Source of the DNA: Lunularia cruciata
Taxonomy: Eukaryota > Streptophyta > Marchantiopsida > Lunulariales > Lunulariaceae
NCBI GenBank assembly: GCA_948567375.1
Contig: OX419756.1
Span: 33,086,552-33,150,551, forward strand
Reading direction: 5' to 3'
DNA length: 64,000 nt
In this document: positions 11,733 to 23,951 of the stretch, one piece after another
Numbering within the stretch: the first letter of the stretch is position 1
Layout of the letters: each line of letters starts with the position of its first letter
Notes under the pieces: generated by a model
What the model was told of the DNA's origin: nothing
Seen by the model: the letters and a program-made list of their open reading frames with translations, nothing else
Database searches by the model: none
Made by a program: the position numbers and the translations under genes

Positions 11733-11806
11733 TTGATGTTGGACGAGTACAGATCAATACTTATGGCGGATGACATAAGTCTTGATCTGTACTCGTCGAA
11801 CATCAA
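11733..11806. repeat. 33-bp near-perfect hairpin downstream of sAPX
   Basis: Arm 11733-11765 (TTGATGTTGGACGAGTACAG...) pairs with 11774-11806, with two mismatches over 33 positions and an 8-nt loop (GCGGATGA). It starts 177 bp after the sAPX stop. It could lie in the 3' UTR, be a small foldback element, or be a short miRNA/siRNA precursor. The sequence alone does not decide. Confidence 0.75.
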
Positions 11807-14800
11807 TGCACATGAACTAAGACGGGCTCAACATCCTACCGCTTTATAGGAGAGGAGTGTATTGCAGCTGCATTATGCTGTGAACGAACACGGAGGGGAA
11901 GTAAACAGTGTGATTTATGACAGCAGTGATGTTTGACGAAGGAGTCCATTGCTTCATGACCAGATTTAGCTCATGATTAGAGACAATCCACAATTGTGAG
12001 TAGTACTTTCGAGCGAAGTCTAACGCAACCCTCAGCATTTCGTATTCCTGTTTGTTTTCAATCCGTCATTCTCTAGATGATGAAACTCGTCTCTTCCAAT
12101 GTTTAGGGTGCAGAACATATGACACGTCCCCCTGCTGTAACATAGAGCTGCAGAAATATGGTGTCTGGCGTTAAAATCGGTTCTGTTACCGTTCGCAGAT
12201 GGATCTTACCTGGAGTAGAAGCTGACATGTTCCTCCGATTCAATCTGGCATATATCCATCCAGCTTAACTCAGAAGAAGACGCGGATTTCCTTCTTTTTC
12301 TTCGTCTCTTAGAAACTTAGAGACCGGACGTACTCGTAATGTTTTCTAAGCAATCTCGAGTTTACCTAATTTACCCTTGGAGGGTTTCCAACTTCAGGTG
12401 AAGCTTAATGAGAAGACTTCATGCTCACACTGAATCATCTAAATCATCGACATACCTGTTCTCCTCACTTGACTTTTGCTTTGGCTTTGATTTGATCTCT
12501 CACAAGGACTCTGTCCCTCAATACCTATTTGCGGCCTACTTGGTACTTGGAGCACACAAACTCCAGCACAGACCAGATTCTGACCGATTCAGAATGTCTA
12601 ATTGGAAGAATCTCTCGCTGGCTGGAACCCGGACACCAATCTACACTTGAAGGAATCAGCCCAAACTTGAAAGACTAAAACCAGCGAAGAGTGGTTCGAG
12701 AGATCTAAGATTCGCGATGGCCTTTCATGCTTCCCTATCTCTGTTGAAGCTGATCATGCCCATTCCAAACCTCCCAAGGATTCTGCACAAAATCTGTTGT
12801 GCTTACGAGACAATTTCGAACGGGGTCTGGATAATTTGCCACTGACAGAATGATTGTATACACTATGGGTGATTCTGCATCAGCTCTTCTACAGAACCCC
12901 CGAGATGACAGTTCTGTGTCATCTTGTGGGTAGATGTTAAATCCAGTTGACCATGATTTGAGGACTGCCAAGATTAAGGTGTATAGACAAACTAACAATT
13001 TTGTGTCATCCACATGGGTTTGAAGTATATATTCGCTTAGGACGGTGACAATTGTGTTGAGTTATTCATATTAGTCATAATATTGCATAATCATGTCATA
13101 ATGGTGATAGACGATACCAAATCTATGTGACTATATCCAAGTGAATATAATTGATACAAAATTGTTAACGAAGCCAAAAACAGCAAAACAGGCTGCACTG
13201 CCCTAAATTAACTGTAACTACAAAGAATATTGCTTACATATTTAGTGGAGAGAAAAAAAATTCATCTATTATGTACTTAATGGTGAGAAAACTACTTGAG
13301 TAACTAAAGCTAGCAAGACATCTGGCCAAGGTATGAAAGCCTCATCATCTTGAATAAATTTGCAGATCAGGAACTGGGTAAGGAAACTGAGGCAAACCTT
13401 GAAATGCTAAGCTGCATCACTGCTTGAAAACTTTTGTCTTCCAACTTGACTTGTAGTATTCTCAGGAAGAATGCAAGCAAAAAGTCAGTGCCACTCTGGA
13501 ACGAAGCGACAACAAGCTCCACTGTTTGAGGTGTCCATCAATATCGAGCCTGTGAGTTGCTCCGAAGGGGGAGCCCTAGTTACTCGTCCATAGTAAAACG
13601 GGTCCAATGGAAGAAGAATATCTTCCACTCTGATTGACTATAGTTTGCTTGAATATTGGACTGGAAAGTAATGCTGTCCCTTGTCTTTTAGCCAGAGATG
13701 AAAGTGTGAACAAACTTGGGATTCTGTATGTTTGTATGGGATTCTTCCAATGTGCTGTGTTTGGGTTTCTTGCACTGAGGGGCTTCTCTGCAGAAGATGT
13801 TTGACGTCCAGCACCCATTGTGAAGACAGACGTTTACATGAATCCAACACTTTTTGGGGCTTTAAGGTGCGCAGGACTTGCGGAGAACAGATGGCGATTC
13901 GCATGCAGTACTGGCTAGTCTAAGCAGGCCTCCTGCACAACCCCTATGTATAATATATTCGAGTTTCAGAATGTTTTCGGGAGAGCTGATGCATAGGCTG
14001 GTGATTACAAAGCTTACTGTCTAGAGAAATGCAAGGCAAGATCCACTCGAGCTCAGATCAGCGTGCTGGAAAACAGTAAACTTTCCTGGTTGAATCTGCT
14101 GGATGAAAAAACTTGTGTGTTTGAACAAGGAGACCAAACTTTCGACCGGAACCCAACATCACGAACTTCTAGACCAAAGATATTAGTGTCGCTATGAGTC
14201 TCACCCACAGTCTTACCAGACAAAACCAGAACCTCTTTAGCCCGTCCGTCTCTTCCAGAACACAGCAGTTCCTGAAATTTTCGACAAAAAAGGATCACTT
14301 CTGATATCGCGCCTGGCAAATTAACTTTAGAGAGTGTGAGTCCAACATACATTAATGCATACGAACCGCTGTTTCCATATTTCCTGGAACGGAGGTACTC
14401 AAGCAGGAAATAATGGAGTCGGATAATTCATCCACTGGCAAACGGAAATCAGGCTCTGATGAAGATTTTATCGATGTTCAAACATAACTTTATGATGAGA
14501 GGTACCAGTTATATCGGGCTGATTCAGGCGGAATATCACCACAAATAAGCTGATAAACGAGGCACTTGCCAGATGTGAAGGTTGACAAAAGCTTTGATTT
14601 ACACAAACCCCTCGAGGTTGCAATTTTCTATGAGGCAAGCACTGGCTTCTCAAGATCAGGAAAGGTATCATCCATCCAGCAATCTTGATGCTGTGAAACC
14701 CGATCCGTATGAGCATCCGTGAATCACAAGTTGCCATCTGTCACGAGGGCACCAACATTCCAAACTGTTCTTCTTTCTATGACTGGTTGGTGCATGCTTT

Positions 14801-15025
14801 TGACGATGAATATTTGGACCTAAACCCAAACTTCCTCAAAAAGGTTGTGACTTTCACAAGGGAGAAATCTTGCACAGCACATCAGAGGTGTCAAGCACAA
14901 ACACGGGCACAGCAACAAGATGTCTTCTGCATCGGACAATAATCTGAGCACAGAATAGGTTCCTTCCTTCAGCAAATGGCAATGTAGTGAACCGATCCAA
15001 TTTCCAATCATATGTACACTAAGAC
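11807..15025. other. 3.2-kb spacer between sAPX and DRG, no gene supported
   Basis: No ORF has a recognisable domain. An ATG-initiated 99-codon minus-strand frame at 14053-14352 and an ATG-less plus-strand frame at 14709-14942 were examined without finding a family. Composition is mixed and non-repetitive at this scale. It could hold a small unannotated gene or non-coding transcripts, but nothing here supports one. Confidence 0.4.
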
Positions 15026-15262
15026 AACTTACACTTTGATGATTACTGCCAACCGTATCCAGGTCTTCTTCCCTACCTACTCACGTAGTTCGGTGCTGAA
15101 AACCCCAAACCAGCGAGCTCAAAACTGCATCACCATATCTCAGTGATCTTGTTCATGAAAGTCGTCAACTATCAGTTCTTGCTAAAGAGATGATCGTGAA
15201 AGTCACAGCTCATCCTACCAAGAGTCGTGTAAACAGAAATCTTCCCTTGGACCTCCAAGAAC
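15026..15262 (-). pseudogene. truncated tandem pseudocopy of the DRG1 3' end
   Basis: On the minus strand this aligns to the last ~75 codons of the intact DRG1 gene that starts 115 bp away. Shared landmarks in order are GTTTACAC, GTTGACGACTT, GATATGGTGA, a TTTGGGGTT segment matching the VWGSS region, GTAGG(C/G) and ATCATCAA, followed by a terminal stop. In-frame stops and small indels have destroyed the reading frame. Only the TGS-like C-terminal region is represented, so this is a partial tandem duplication or the residue of a lost second gene. Confidence 0.72.
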
Positions 15263-15375
15263 GGACTCTAAATGCAGGTTATGTTGGTGTCGAACTTCAA
15301 CGTCTCAAGATCAAAATTCATGTATTGGAAACCGTGTTGCAGATTAGCATGCGGTATCCATCCATTCATGCGGCC

Positions 15376-16485
15376 CTACACCTTCTTGATGATTTGCACA
15401 ACGTCTTCGTCCTCTAATTGATGCTCTCTGCCTACCCTTTGCGGTTTGTGTTTAGCACTGGAACCCCAAACTAAAGCAAACTTGAATTGCTTCACCATAT
15501 CTTTGTGAATTCGTTGACAGAAGTCGTCAACGGTACACTTCTTCGCCGATAGAATGACAGGGTCTTCGTAGTCAGGGCTCATGCCTCGGGGTTTGGTGTA
15601 AACACGAATCAAATCAAGATACTCCCAAATCTTCTCCAACAAGCCGTCAAGATTCCACTCCAAATGAGCACTGACAGGGCAATAATGAGGCAGTTTGTCG
15701 AGAATCTCCAACTCTTCCATGGTAACTTGATCAATTTTGTTGATGACGTAAATACAAGGCATATATATTCTATTCCCCTCGATTACATCAATCAGATCAT
15801 CGGCAGTCGCATCAAACCGCAGCGAGATATCGGCATTGTGGATTTTATACTCACCACAAATGGCCTTCACAGTCTCAAGATCTAAGTGGGTATTCGACAC
15901 CGTTGACGTGAAATTGATCCCTCCTTTATCCTTCCTTCTAAATGTCATATTCGGGGGCTCCGAATTCAACCTGATGCCAAATCCTTCCAATTCCTTCTCA
16001 ATAAGTCGTTTGTGGGTTATCGGCTTGATAGCATCCAGAACAATGAGAATGCAATTGCATGTCCGAGCGGTGGAAATAACCTGACGTCCACGACCTTTCC
16101 CATCCTTCGCTCCCTCAATAATTCCTGGAAGATCCAGAAGCTGAACTTTGGCACCCCTGTATCGAATAACCCCAGGGACACAGGTAAGGGTTGTAAACTC
16201 GTAAGAGGCAACTTCAGAGAAAGTTCCAGTAAGCTTGTTCAGAAGAGTCGACTTCCCTACGGATGGAAACCCTACAAGCCCAACACGCGAATCTCCACTC
16301 TTGGTGACATCAAATCCTTCTCCAGCTCCACCAGCCCCTTTCGAAGACGACGGGGCAAGAATCTCCCTCCGCAGCTTGGCCAACTTCGCCTTCAGCAGCC
16401 CGAGATGATGCGCGGTGGCCTTATTTTTCTGCGTCCTTGCCATCTCATCTTCAATATCCTTGATTTTCATCAAAACGGTCGCCAT
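15376..16485 (-). CDS. DRG1: developmentally regulated GTP-binding protein, DRG1 class
   Basis: 369 codons, uninterrupted, from ATG 16485. The N-terminal helical segment [20 protein letters not shown] is the DRG1 signature. G-domain motifs: G1 GFPSVGKS (72-79), G3 DLPG (118-121), G4 NKID (249-252), G5-like SAH (272-274). KGGI and the [14 protein letters not shown] block mark the S5D2L-like insertion. The C-terminal ~75 residues are the TGS domain, ending VVQIIKKV. Length matches the family (about 367-370). DRG1 is a cytosolic, ribosome-associated OBG/HflX-superfamily GTPase that binds a DFRP partner and helps translation. The gene is intronless, whereas DRG genes I know of in flowering plants have introns. 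Its leader has two CT/GA tracts and telo-box-like AAACCCTA. A decayed partial copy lies just downstream. Confidence 0.95.
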   Translation of the reverse strand: MATVLMKIKDIEDEMARTQKNKATAHHLGLLKAKLAKLRREILAPSSSKGAGGAGEGFDVTKSGDSRVGLVGFPSVGKSTLLNKLTGTFSEVASYEFTTLTCVPGVIRYRGAKVQLLDLPGIIEGAKDGKGRGRQVISTARTCNCILIVLDAIKPITHKRLIEKELEGFGIRLNSEPPNMTFRRKDKGGINFTSTVSNTHLDLETVKAICGEYKIHNADISLRFDATADDLIDVIEGNRIYMPCIYVINKIDQVTMEELEILDKLPHYCPVSAHLEWNLDGLLEKIWEYLDLIRVYTKPRGMSPDYEDPVILSAKKCTVDDFCQRIHKDMVKQFKFALVWGSSAKHKPQRVGREHQLEDEDVVQIIKKV

Positions 16486-16527
16486 GGCTGCAGACTCTGT
16501 AACACCCCCTGACTATCTTACGCACTC

Positions 16528-16546
16528 CTCTCTCTCTCTCTCTCTC
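16528..16546 (-). repeat. CT/GA microsatellite in DRG1 leader
   Basis: A (CT)n tract 43 bp upstream of the DRG1 start; on the transcribed strand it reads as (GA)n. GA tracts in leaders and promoters are bound by BPC-type GAGA factors in plants (general knowledge). Confidence 0.75.
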
Positions 16547-16859
16547 AGAGCAACGCCACCTCCCGTTTCCTACAAGTTCCCGAAGTCTTCACCTCGTTTC
16601 GAAGAAATTTTCCACCAATATCATTAGGGCCAGGCTTGATTCCTCCCCTATTAACCACGGCCAAATCGGACTCTAAAACTGTGAGCAATCCCCAAACTCG
16701 TCCGTCTCCTTCGCAAGAGAAAATAACCAGAGAAGAAGTTCAGGCGCCTTCAAACGCAAAAACCCTCTTCTGTGCCTGATCCACGGAGGGGAAAAGGGAG
16801 AAAACGAGAACGAACACCAGCTTGAATCTAGGTTTCACTACCGGGCAATGAACATCCAG

Positions 16860-16860
<1 letters not shown>

Positions 16861-16891
<31 letters not shown>
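16861..16891 (-). repeat. second CT/GA microsatellite upstream of DRG1
   Basis: A 31-base (CT)n tract, about 375 bp upstream of the DRG1 ATG. With the tract at 16528 it forms a paired GA-element arrangement in the presumed promoter/leader. Confidence 0.8.
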
Positions 16892-16893
<2 letters not shown>

Positions 16894-17017
16894 AGGACTT
16901 TGTTGTTGTGTCGTTGTCCGTCGCGGAAGAGGGCCTTGGATTGCGCAGCCAAGTTTCTCGCAGTGTAAGTACTGTGCTGTCTTTTCTGCAAGGTGTAAAA
17001 ACCCTGCTTTCATCCAA

Positions 17018-17025
17018 TAGGGTTT
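17018..17025 (-). promoter_or_regulatory. telo-box-like AAACCCTA upstream of DRG1
   Basis: TAGGGTTT on the + strand reads AAACCCTA on the DRG1 strand, about 535 bp upstream of the start codon. AAACCCT also occurs near 16760 on the opposite strand. Telo-boxes are enriched in promoters of translation-related plant genes, which fits DRG1. A single short motif is weak evidence. Confidence 0.3.
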
Positions 17026-17139
17026 CTCCACATAGCTTGGCGCAGGAAAGTCTCACCGAAAGGTGTAGTTGCGAAGGTTGGATTGTAATACCCTACGAGT
17101 ATTCTGCTTGCTGCGATTGGTGGTGGTTTATATCCTAAG

Positions 17140-18841
17140 AGTACCTGTTTTGGCGCATTTGCTTCAGGGTATAGAGCGGATATGGAGTGTGCTTCACTCT
17201 TCGCTTAGATTTGAATGACATTGCGGTACCTTCAAGGACTGTCTGGAGATGAGGTGGTGATGGTGGGAGTGGAATTGCACATGTGCACCTTCAATGGCTC
17301 TTCAGCTCATGACCCAAAGTTCCTTTGGAGCGCTTGAACGAGATTTTGAGATGGTGGAAAGAGCCAAAATGAAAGAGGAATTGCTTTGTTGGTGCTTGCA
17401 GTAGAAATGGTGGAGATTCAATGATTGGAGACTCTTGCAAATATCACTGTAGCTTCAGAGCATGGATTTCATCACTTGACTCTCCTTTTCCGTGGGTGTG
17501 TAGATCTAGTTTTCGGATCCGAAATACCCAGGTATTTGCCAATTTTTCGTTTTGGGTCTGCTTTCCAAGTGGAAGTTAGCAGTACGGTGATATCCTTCCC
17601 ATCACCCAGGAAGACATCTAGTCTAAGATGAAAATGAACAGGTTATAAACAGGTTTCCCTAACACTAGTCTAGTTTTAAAATAATCTGTTTTACTGTGGG
17701 TGTGTAACTTAAGACTTTAGCTCATCAATGAACAAGCACTCCTGTACAGTACCCAAGCGACATACAGACGAGTCACCTGCGACATCCAATCGTTCGATCA
17801 GCTTCCAAGGAGATGAGAGCCGGAAATATCATTATAGTAATACAGACTTCTAACAGGGCTTTATGCCTACGGAATTTGCAAAAGTTACTTGATGCACTCA
17901 TAGAGCAAACGATACCAGTAACATCACATGCTTCACAGCGAGCGATGCAAAATATAGGCTGAGGTCAACCTGTCCAAGCAACCATGGTTCATGCGAACCC
18001 TAAGAGTAATCCTAACTTCAAGATCAAGGTGGTTTTGGAATGAGGTAAGATTCAGAAACTAATACCTGACCTAATTCAGTAAGGTCTGGTACTATTGAAG
18101 TTCAGTACTGCGTCTGTTGAACATTCCCACAACATATGGTCCAGGCTTCCGTCTCCGCCAGCAAAACCTAGCATGATCTTACTAGGCTTGCCTATCATAG
18201 AACGTATTAAATAATTAGCTATCCATCCTAACTCTATCAACTGTAATGTGGACCTTCATCCGACAGCATAAGTCAGAGATCTGTATGTTAAAACGTTGCT
18301 GCAAGCACATCAGATCATAAGTGCAGAGAACAGACACTTCAAAGCAGAAAAAATCTCATACATTGCATGAGGAGCGCCCTACTGGAGCACTCTACTGGAA
18401 ATTGTTGTGGGGACTGAGATCTACAGCGAAGATGGACAAATTAGGCTAAAGTGACAACTTCATCCACCGATTAAACGCTTCTCGAACAGCGAAATCCTCG
18501 GGTTTCTGGGATAGACATACAGTGTTGAGCTCCCCCAAAACATGGCTGGAGAAAGGACGCCCACGGAACATGAGCAAAGTCTTTCACTCTCCCTTAAGCA
18601 GAAGCGTGGAGACGGAGGTGAAATTGTAAATGGCACTTGAAACGGTCTGAGTCACGGACCACTGCGATGATTGGACAAAATAGACTAAGGGAAATAAACC
18701 TGAGATGACCAACACCTGAATCAAGACAGAATTATCACCAAAGACTACCCTCTAAATACGTGAATATGTTAGTGTCATGTAGTCCGATTTCAAGTGGGGG
18801 AATCCGGCAGATATCTAGCAACTGTGCATATATCAAACAAT
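17140..18841. other. spacer, no gene supported
   Basis: Moderate composition without a recognisable ORF. Likely 3' flank of the Myb/SANT-like gene at the right and upstream flank of DRG1 at the left. Confidence 0.35.
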
Positions 18842-19397
18842 TTACATTTTCTCTGCCATCTTTCTAAATGCTCCAGCTATTTGTCCAAGCACTCCCACGA
18901 ACTTATCTGCTCGCTCTTCTTCTCGTTCCACTTTCCTTTGCTGAAACTCGAACTTCCGCTTCTCCAGTTCATGGGCATCCTTTGCCATTTCATGTGCCTC
19001 CCGTGCTCGCTCGGAGTTCTCTTGCTCAATGCGCATAATACCAGCAGACATTTCTTGAAAAGCAGCCACAACACCCGCTAAAGCAGAAGAGGAAGCTCGT
19101 TTCCTCTTCCTTGCAGATGACACATGCTCTCTGTCTTCACCACCTCTCGAGGGAGCCTGTTCGTTCTCTTCTTCACCAGCTGTTCCCTTCTCCATGTCAC
19201 CCGCACTAGGCGAATTTCTCATCGAAACGTCAGAAGGTCTATATCCTTGAAAAGTGTCCAGTAATTCTGCCGCCTCGGTATTGGATGTTGAAGCCAAATG
19301 TGCTGATCTTTTCGACTTTGGTGTCAATGATTGAAACGTGCCCGATTTTCTGTTCCACTCCTTGACAAATTGGTACTCTGTCATCGTACTATTCAAC
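18842..19397 (-). CDS. terminal exon of a Myb/SANT (trihelix)-like nuclear protein, partial
   Basis: A 184-codon open frame that begins at a good acceptor (CTTAACAG|G at 19397) and ends with TAA at 18842. The N-terminal segment TEYQFVKEWNRKSGT resembles the last helix of plant Myb/SANT-like or trihelix domains (pattern VKDWNxxSG), so the exon opens inside the domain. A Ser-rich acidic linker, a bipartite-type basic stretch ARKRKR (about residue 110) and a long charged coiled coil to the end follow (EMAKDAHELEKRKFEFQQRK). A DNA-binding nuclear protein is the likely role; a PIF/Harbinger Myb-like ORF is an alternative. No matching upstream exon was found between 19400 and 22300, so the gene is incomplete or the exon is an orphan. 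The ATG at codon 5 could serve as a start if it is a stand-alone ORF. Confidence 0.55.
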
Positions 19398-19529
19398 CTG
19401 TTAAGGCAGACGAATTAACTGTCATTGTCACGAGAACCTAACTAACGATTGACAGTACTGAACAATCAGACCACGTTATTCTTCCTCCGTACGTCAGAAG
19501 CGAGAACCTTTTGCTCGAATATGGAGGTA

Positions 19530-19687
19530 CGCAACCACATTGTACTACAGTTTGAACAAATATCAGGTCGGTATCTAGGCCAGCACCTAAGCATGCACAA
19601 GAAGATAGGCAACCACATGAAACGATATTTCAACAAATATAAAGGCTGGTATCTAGGCCAGCATCTAAGAATGTGCAAAAAGAAGGC
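19530..19687. repeat. two-unit ~79-bp tandem repeat
   Basis: Units at 19530-19608 and 19609-19687 share GCAACCACAT, TCAACAAATAT-like and GGTATCTAGGCCAGCA blocks with moderate divergence. It lies in the presumed intron/upstream flank of the Myb/SANT-like exon. Confidence 0.75.
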
Positions 19688-19699
19688 TTCTGAACACAG

Positions 19700-22600
19700 C
19701 AAACCTTCACCTCAACGTGGACATTGCGTTTGAATGTTTAGATGTTTATCACCTGCGCGTTCTTTGACCGTACAAATCATTATCCAAAGACCGAGACCTA
19801 GAAACAACTGTAGCTCATGCTTTGTTAACTACAAGCTACCTTGCCGGCAGGCACATGGGACCCTAAACTAGCAAATTTCGTGGCTCCTTCAACCAACGAG
19901 AAGTAGCGAGTGGTACTCTAAAAGAAGACATGTTCTTGATAATCAATCCTTCGAATGTTAAGAAGGTCCATACGTATACATAAAACTGACTCCATAGACA
20001 GGACAAAGGATATCACCCACAGAACAGCTGGAAGCGCATGTGATCAGGAGACCGATCACGTTACTGGAGACTAGAGGAAATACGTACATAGGGGATATAT
20101 TCTTGACAGGGCATGTCTGGAAAAAGAGTTAGAAGACGATTATATATGGGAGAATCTATTTGATACCATAGTCTTGAAGAACATGTGAGTAATGAGAGCA
20201 AAAGTCGTTCCTAGAACGGGGGATCCAACTAGAACAGAACAGATGCAAACCGAAGACCTGCTGATCTAAGCAAGTTAATGCATGCAAGTCTAAGCAGCTA
20301 GGATTGACGAAAACACACGTTGCAAATCTACGCAAAGCAGAAGCGAAGATTGATACATTCCTTGAACATCATATGGCATTCAACAGTTAGACTAGTACGC
20401 AACATGGAATTAATGAAGCATGTATACAGGAGCAATGCGATGCGGAAAAAGAACAGAGGACGCATTTGAAAGCAAAAGGAAAGGAAACCATAGGGCAAGA
20501 AGGAAAAACAGCGTTAGTGTTTGGTAGCTAGGTAGGAGCGAAGTGTGACAGGACTGGATAGGATATAGAGGACTATTTCTTGACAGAATATAGGATCATG
20601 CATGCCGGAAAGAGGTTTGGTAGCTCTCAACATTGTCGAGCAGCTGAGATCTCCACATTCCTTCTCTTAGGAAGTAAACAAGCGCTGAGTACAGAGGAGT
20701 ACAAATTCACGATATCTTTCTCAGCTGCCTTAATTTGATTTTCTCACTTTCTAATATGCAAATCCTTCCTGCAGTTTGCAACTTGAGAACAAAGTCTGTC
20801 AAGTAAGATGAACGGTGGGGAGACAACAGAACGGGTAGGAACATACAGAGACATTATAAGGAACACCAGTCAGTGTAAACCGTCACAGTTGACAGCACGA
20901 AACTTTCATCCTTAAGGCGAGTTGTAAAATTCAAGCAGCAGCTGCCGAGGCCCTAGGTGATGATGCTCTTAACCTTGCCAGAGAACTCTCAGCGATACAC
21001 CTTTATGATTTACCCCTCCAACTAATGTCTAGGGTCTCTCCTCTTAATCGGCACAATGGGCCGTAGATATTGACTCTAACCTCCCCTCACGAACCTAAGA
21101 CTGCACGAAATTTCCTCTGAAGTAATAAGACAGACCAGTCAAGAAATTCTCTGAACGTCTTATAGGTACTCTACGCAGGCAATCAATCGACTATAGCCAT
21201 AATAACGAGCAATAAGAAATGGCGTCGAGTTTAACCCTGACTTCATTGGGCCTCTGAAACTTACTCAAAGATGTTGACGATAAACGTAATTCTTCCAAGA
21301 GATAAGAAGGACACGAAGAACAAATTTGAAAAGATACACTTTGGTTCAGGTAAGCGACTTACCACGCTCGAGGACAGTCATCTCTATTTTGCACGTTGGA
21401 GAACCTTTGATTTCTTCCCCGTCTTTCCCCCCAGGTTAAGAGAAAAACTCCTCTGCTTTGCAAACAACGGATGTTCAAGTTACTACCGTCTATCGAGAGA
21501 CCATGGAACCTGTCTCAAGGCGCCTCGTGAAATTCTAGACTTGAAGAAGCTGCCACGGCTGGCCCTTCACCAGCAAAGCCAAATTCAAGTTCTCAGCTGC
21601 CAGGGCTCTAAAATATCAAGAAACCCCTGATGATGGTCCAAAGCAGCATCTTCAGCAAAATCATCTCACATTGTGAGCGCAAACTCCTTCAATTACGTGT
21701 GATTCTTTGCTAATCTTGTTGCACTTTCGTCCCGAGTCTGCCTGACCAGCAAAAATGTTTACCTGACAGACTTTTGACACAAATCCGTCGTACTCCTCCC
21801 GTTTTTGTCTACATTTCTACGTGTCTTAACAACGCTCTGGACTTTTCCCGTCTCTTTCGTCTCATGGTACACTCTAGTATCATGTTTCTCGAAGCACAAC
21901 GTGCAGAGGAATAAAAACAACGCTTGGTGGCACAGTTTCTACACCTCCTTCTACCAATTTCTCAACTTTCAACTTCCTTAATTGTCTCTAGAAACGGGTG
22001 AATATTGGGAACTCCAGTACTATGGCACTGACAGTGCAGTTACTGTACTTGCATTTCCATCGACCTTTCTTCCGAGATCACCAGCGGCTTCAGCATGTAG
22101 GTTTGGTGCTGCTCATGCATGAAATGTTAACAACCCGATCAGAGCAGGACTTGTAGCTATGAATCTCTGGACTTGAACATCAGTCGAATTTAGATTACTG
22201 TCCACAGCGTGTCTTACTTATCCTAATTGATGTCCGGTACGAGAACTAGAGCAAAGATTAGTACTTGAGTGGACTGATTAGCAGCACTTGCATCACATGC
22301 AAATGAAGAAACATGTGAGAATTACTCAGTATCGGATTAATTTGGGTGTTTGAAACTTATTCATGAGTTTATGAATATCTCAACATGACATCTCAAATAA
22401 TGGAGAGGTCTCAACACATATGAGCAATTAATCCTTATTCCAAAACTCTTTGACAAGAAATTGCTATGCAAGTACAGTCCATGCAGTTCATTTTAATCCT
22501 GATGCTAAAAAGACATACATAGATCATAGGCAGTCCTTTTGGGACTACTACGGGTATGAAATGTGATACTTTAAATTTGATTTCTGTTTAAGATTGATTG

Positions 22601-23950
22601 ACCTGCTTGCTCGATGGTACCAATTCTATATTTATCCTCTGGTTGAAGTCTCAATTTTTATGTAGAAGACAATAGATAAAACTTACAGCATGATCTGATT
22701 AATTTGAAGATGCGGAATATCCTTGAGATATTGTATAATGTTTCTCCAAATATCCTCGCTTCGTAATTTCTTGCTACATTAAGTGTTATTTCAAAAAAGT
22801 ACAAATATAGATAGATAAAAGCCTCCATTTATCAAGATCAGAACAGTTATTTTGGATGTTAGCAAGTGCTTTTGTGCATATTATTACTCATGATATAGAA
22901 TCGTATAGATCGTAACTCAGGGTTCATGAGTATCATGATATGAAGTTTTTCTCTGCAAAATGAACTAGACATGCTAGGTTTTCTCTTCGGGGTTAAACTT
23001 GAAGATAAGAGCATTTTTCACAAAACTAGTTGTGACAACATGAACTTTTTATTTCTGTATGAGATGTAATTATCAAAAGTTAATTTACCGTCATCTTCGG
23101 GCACTCATTTCTTTCAACAACAGATTTGAACTGTGCTGTCTCATTTCTGTTTGATTTGAATTAAATATTACAAAGAAATAAAATTCGTTTTGGTGGATTG
23201 TTTTTAATTTGTCATAACTTCGTGAAGAATGTAGAATATTCAATCAGTGACCCTTCTGATTCAACTTCCTACCAAACAAAATCATCTGTCAACTGGTTTA
23301 TAGAGGAGGACTTTTGGTCTAACAATGTATGCTAAGTTGAATTGACACCCAAAATTCCTTGCTTAGTGAATGTTTACCCAACACAAGAAATTCCTAATAA
23401 GTTTGGTCCTTTCCGAAAAGTGGAATGAATAAGTACTAAATGTATAGAAATGTATGGAACTGGAGTCCACTTAGATGATGGATACATGAATGGAAGATAT
23501 GGAATGGGAGATGGGAATTGGGAGCAATTAATGTTTCTATACTTCACATTCCATTGAAGATAGTTGTCAAATATTCGGATGTTCTCTTGCTAGTACAAAA
23601 AAACTTTTAAAATTATAGACAACTTGCAGTATATTCTGAATAAATCAACCATCAAGAAAATGTTAATCTCTACTCCTTATGTAGAATTGTTGGCAATACC
23701 ACTATGGTAGATTGTCCTGCAAGTTTTGCAAAGCAATTGCTCTAGGAATCAGAACTTCACTTTTCATTTACTACTTTGGCTTATGTATTCGCACTAGATG
23801 ATTTTGTATAACATAGAAGAATAATAAGCAAGTAGATTTCTTGGCATATGTACAATAGTCCATGTGTGGTGAACTCTATCATGCGATTTGTAGCATTGCA
23901 CCTAGATTGTTTGAACTTTGGAGTTTTAGTGTTTGTATTCATAACTATTT
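19700..23950. other. 4-kb non-coding stretch
   Basis: 19700-22300 is mixed composition without a recognisable exon; a 119-codon + frame at 21271-21630 has no domain. 22300-23950 is AT-rich with no ORF. It may contain upstream exons of the Myb/SANT-like gene that are too short to identify by eye. Confidence 0.35.
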
Positions 23951-23951
23951 T

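Noticed and set aside
14053-14352. 99-codon ATG ORF on the minus strand
   Set aside because: No recognisable domain or codon pattern and no supporting signals.
16848-17138. ATG ORF through the CT microsatellite
   Set aside because: Protein is mostly poly-(Ser-Leu) from the repeat; it is the DRG1 leader read on the wrong strand.
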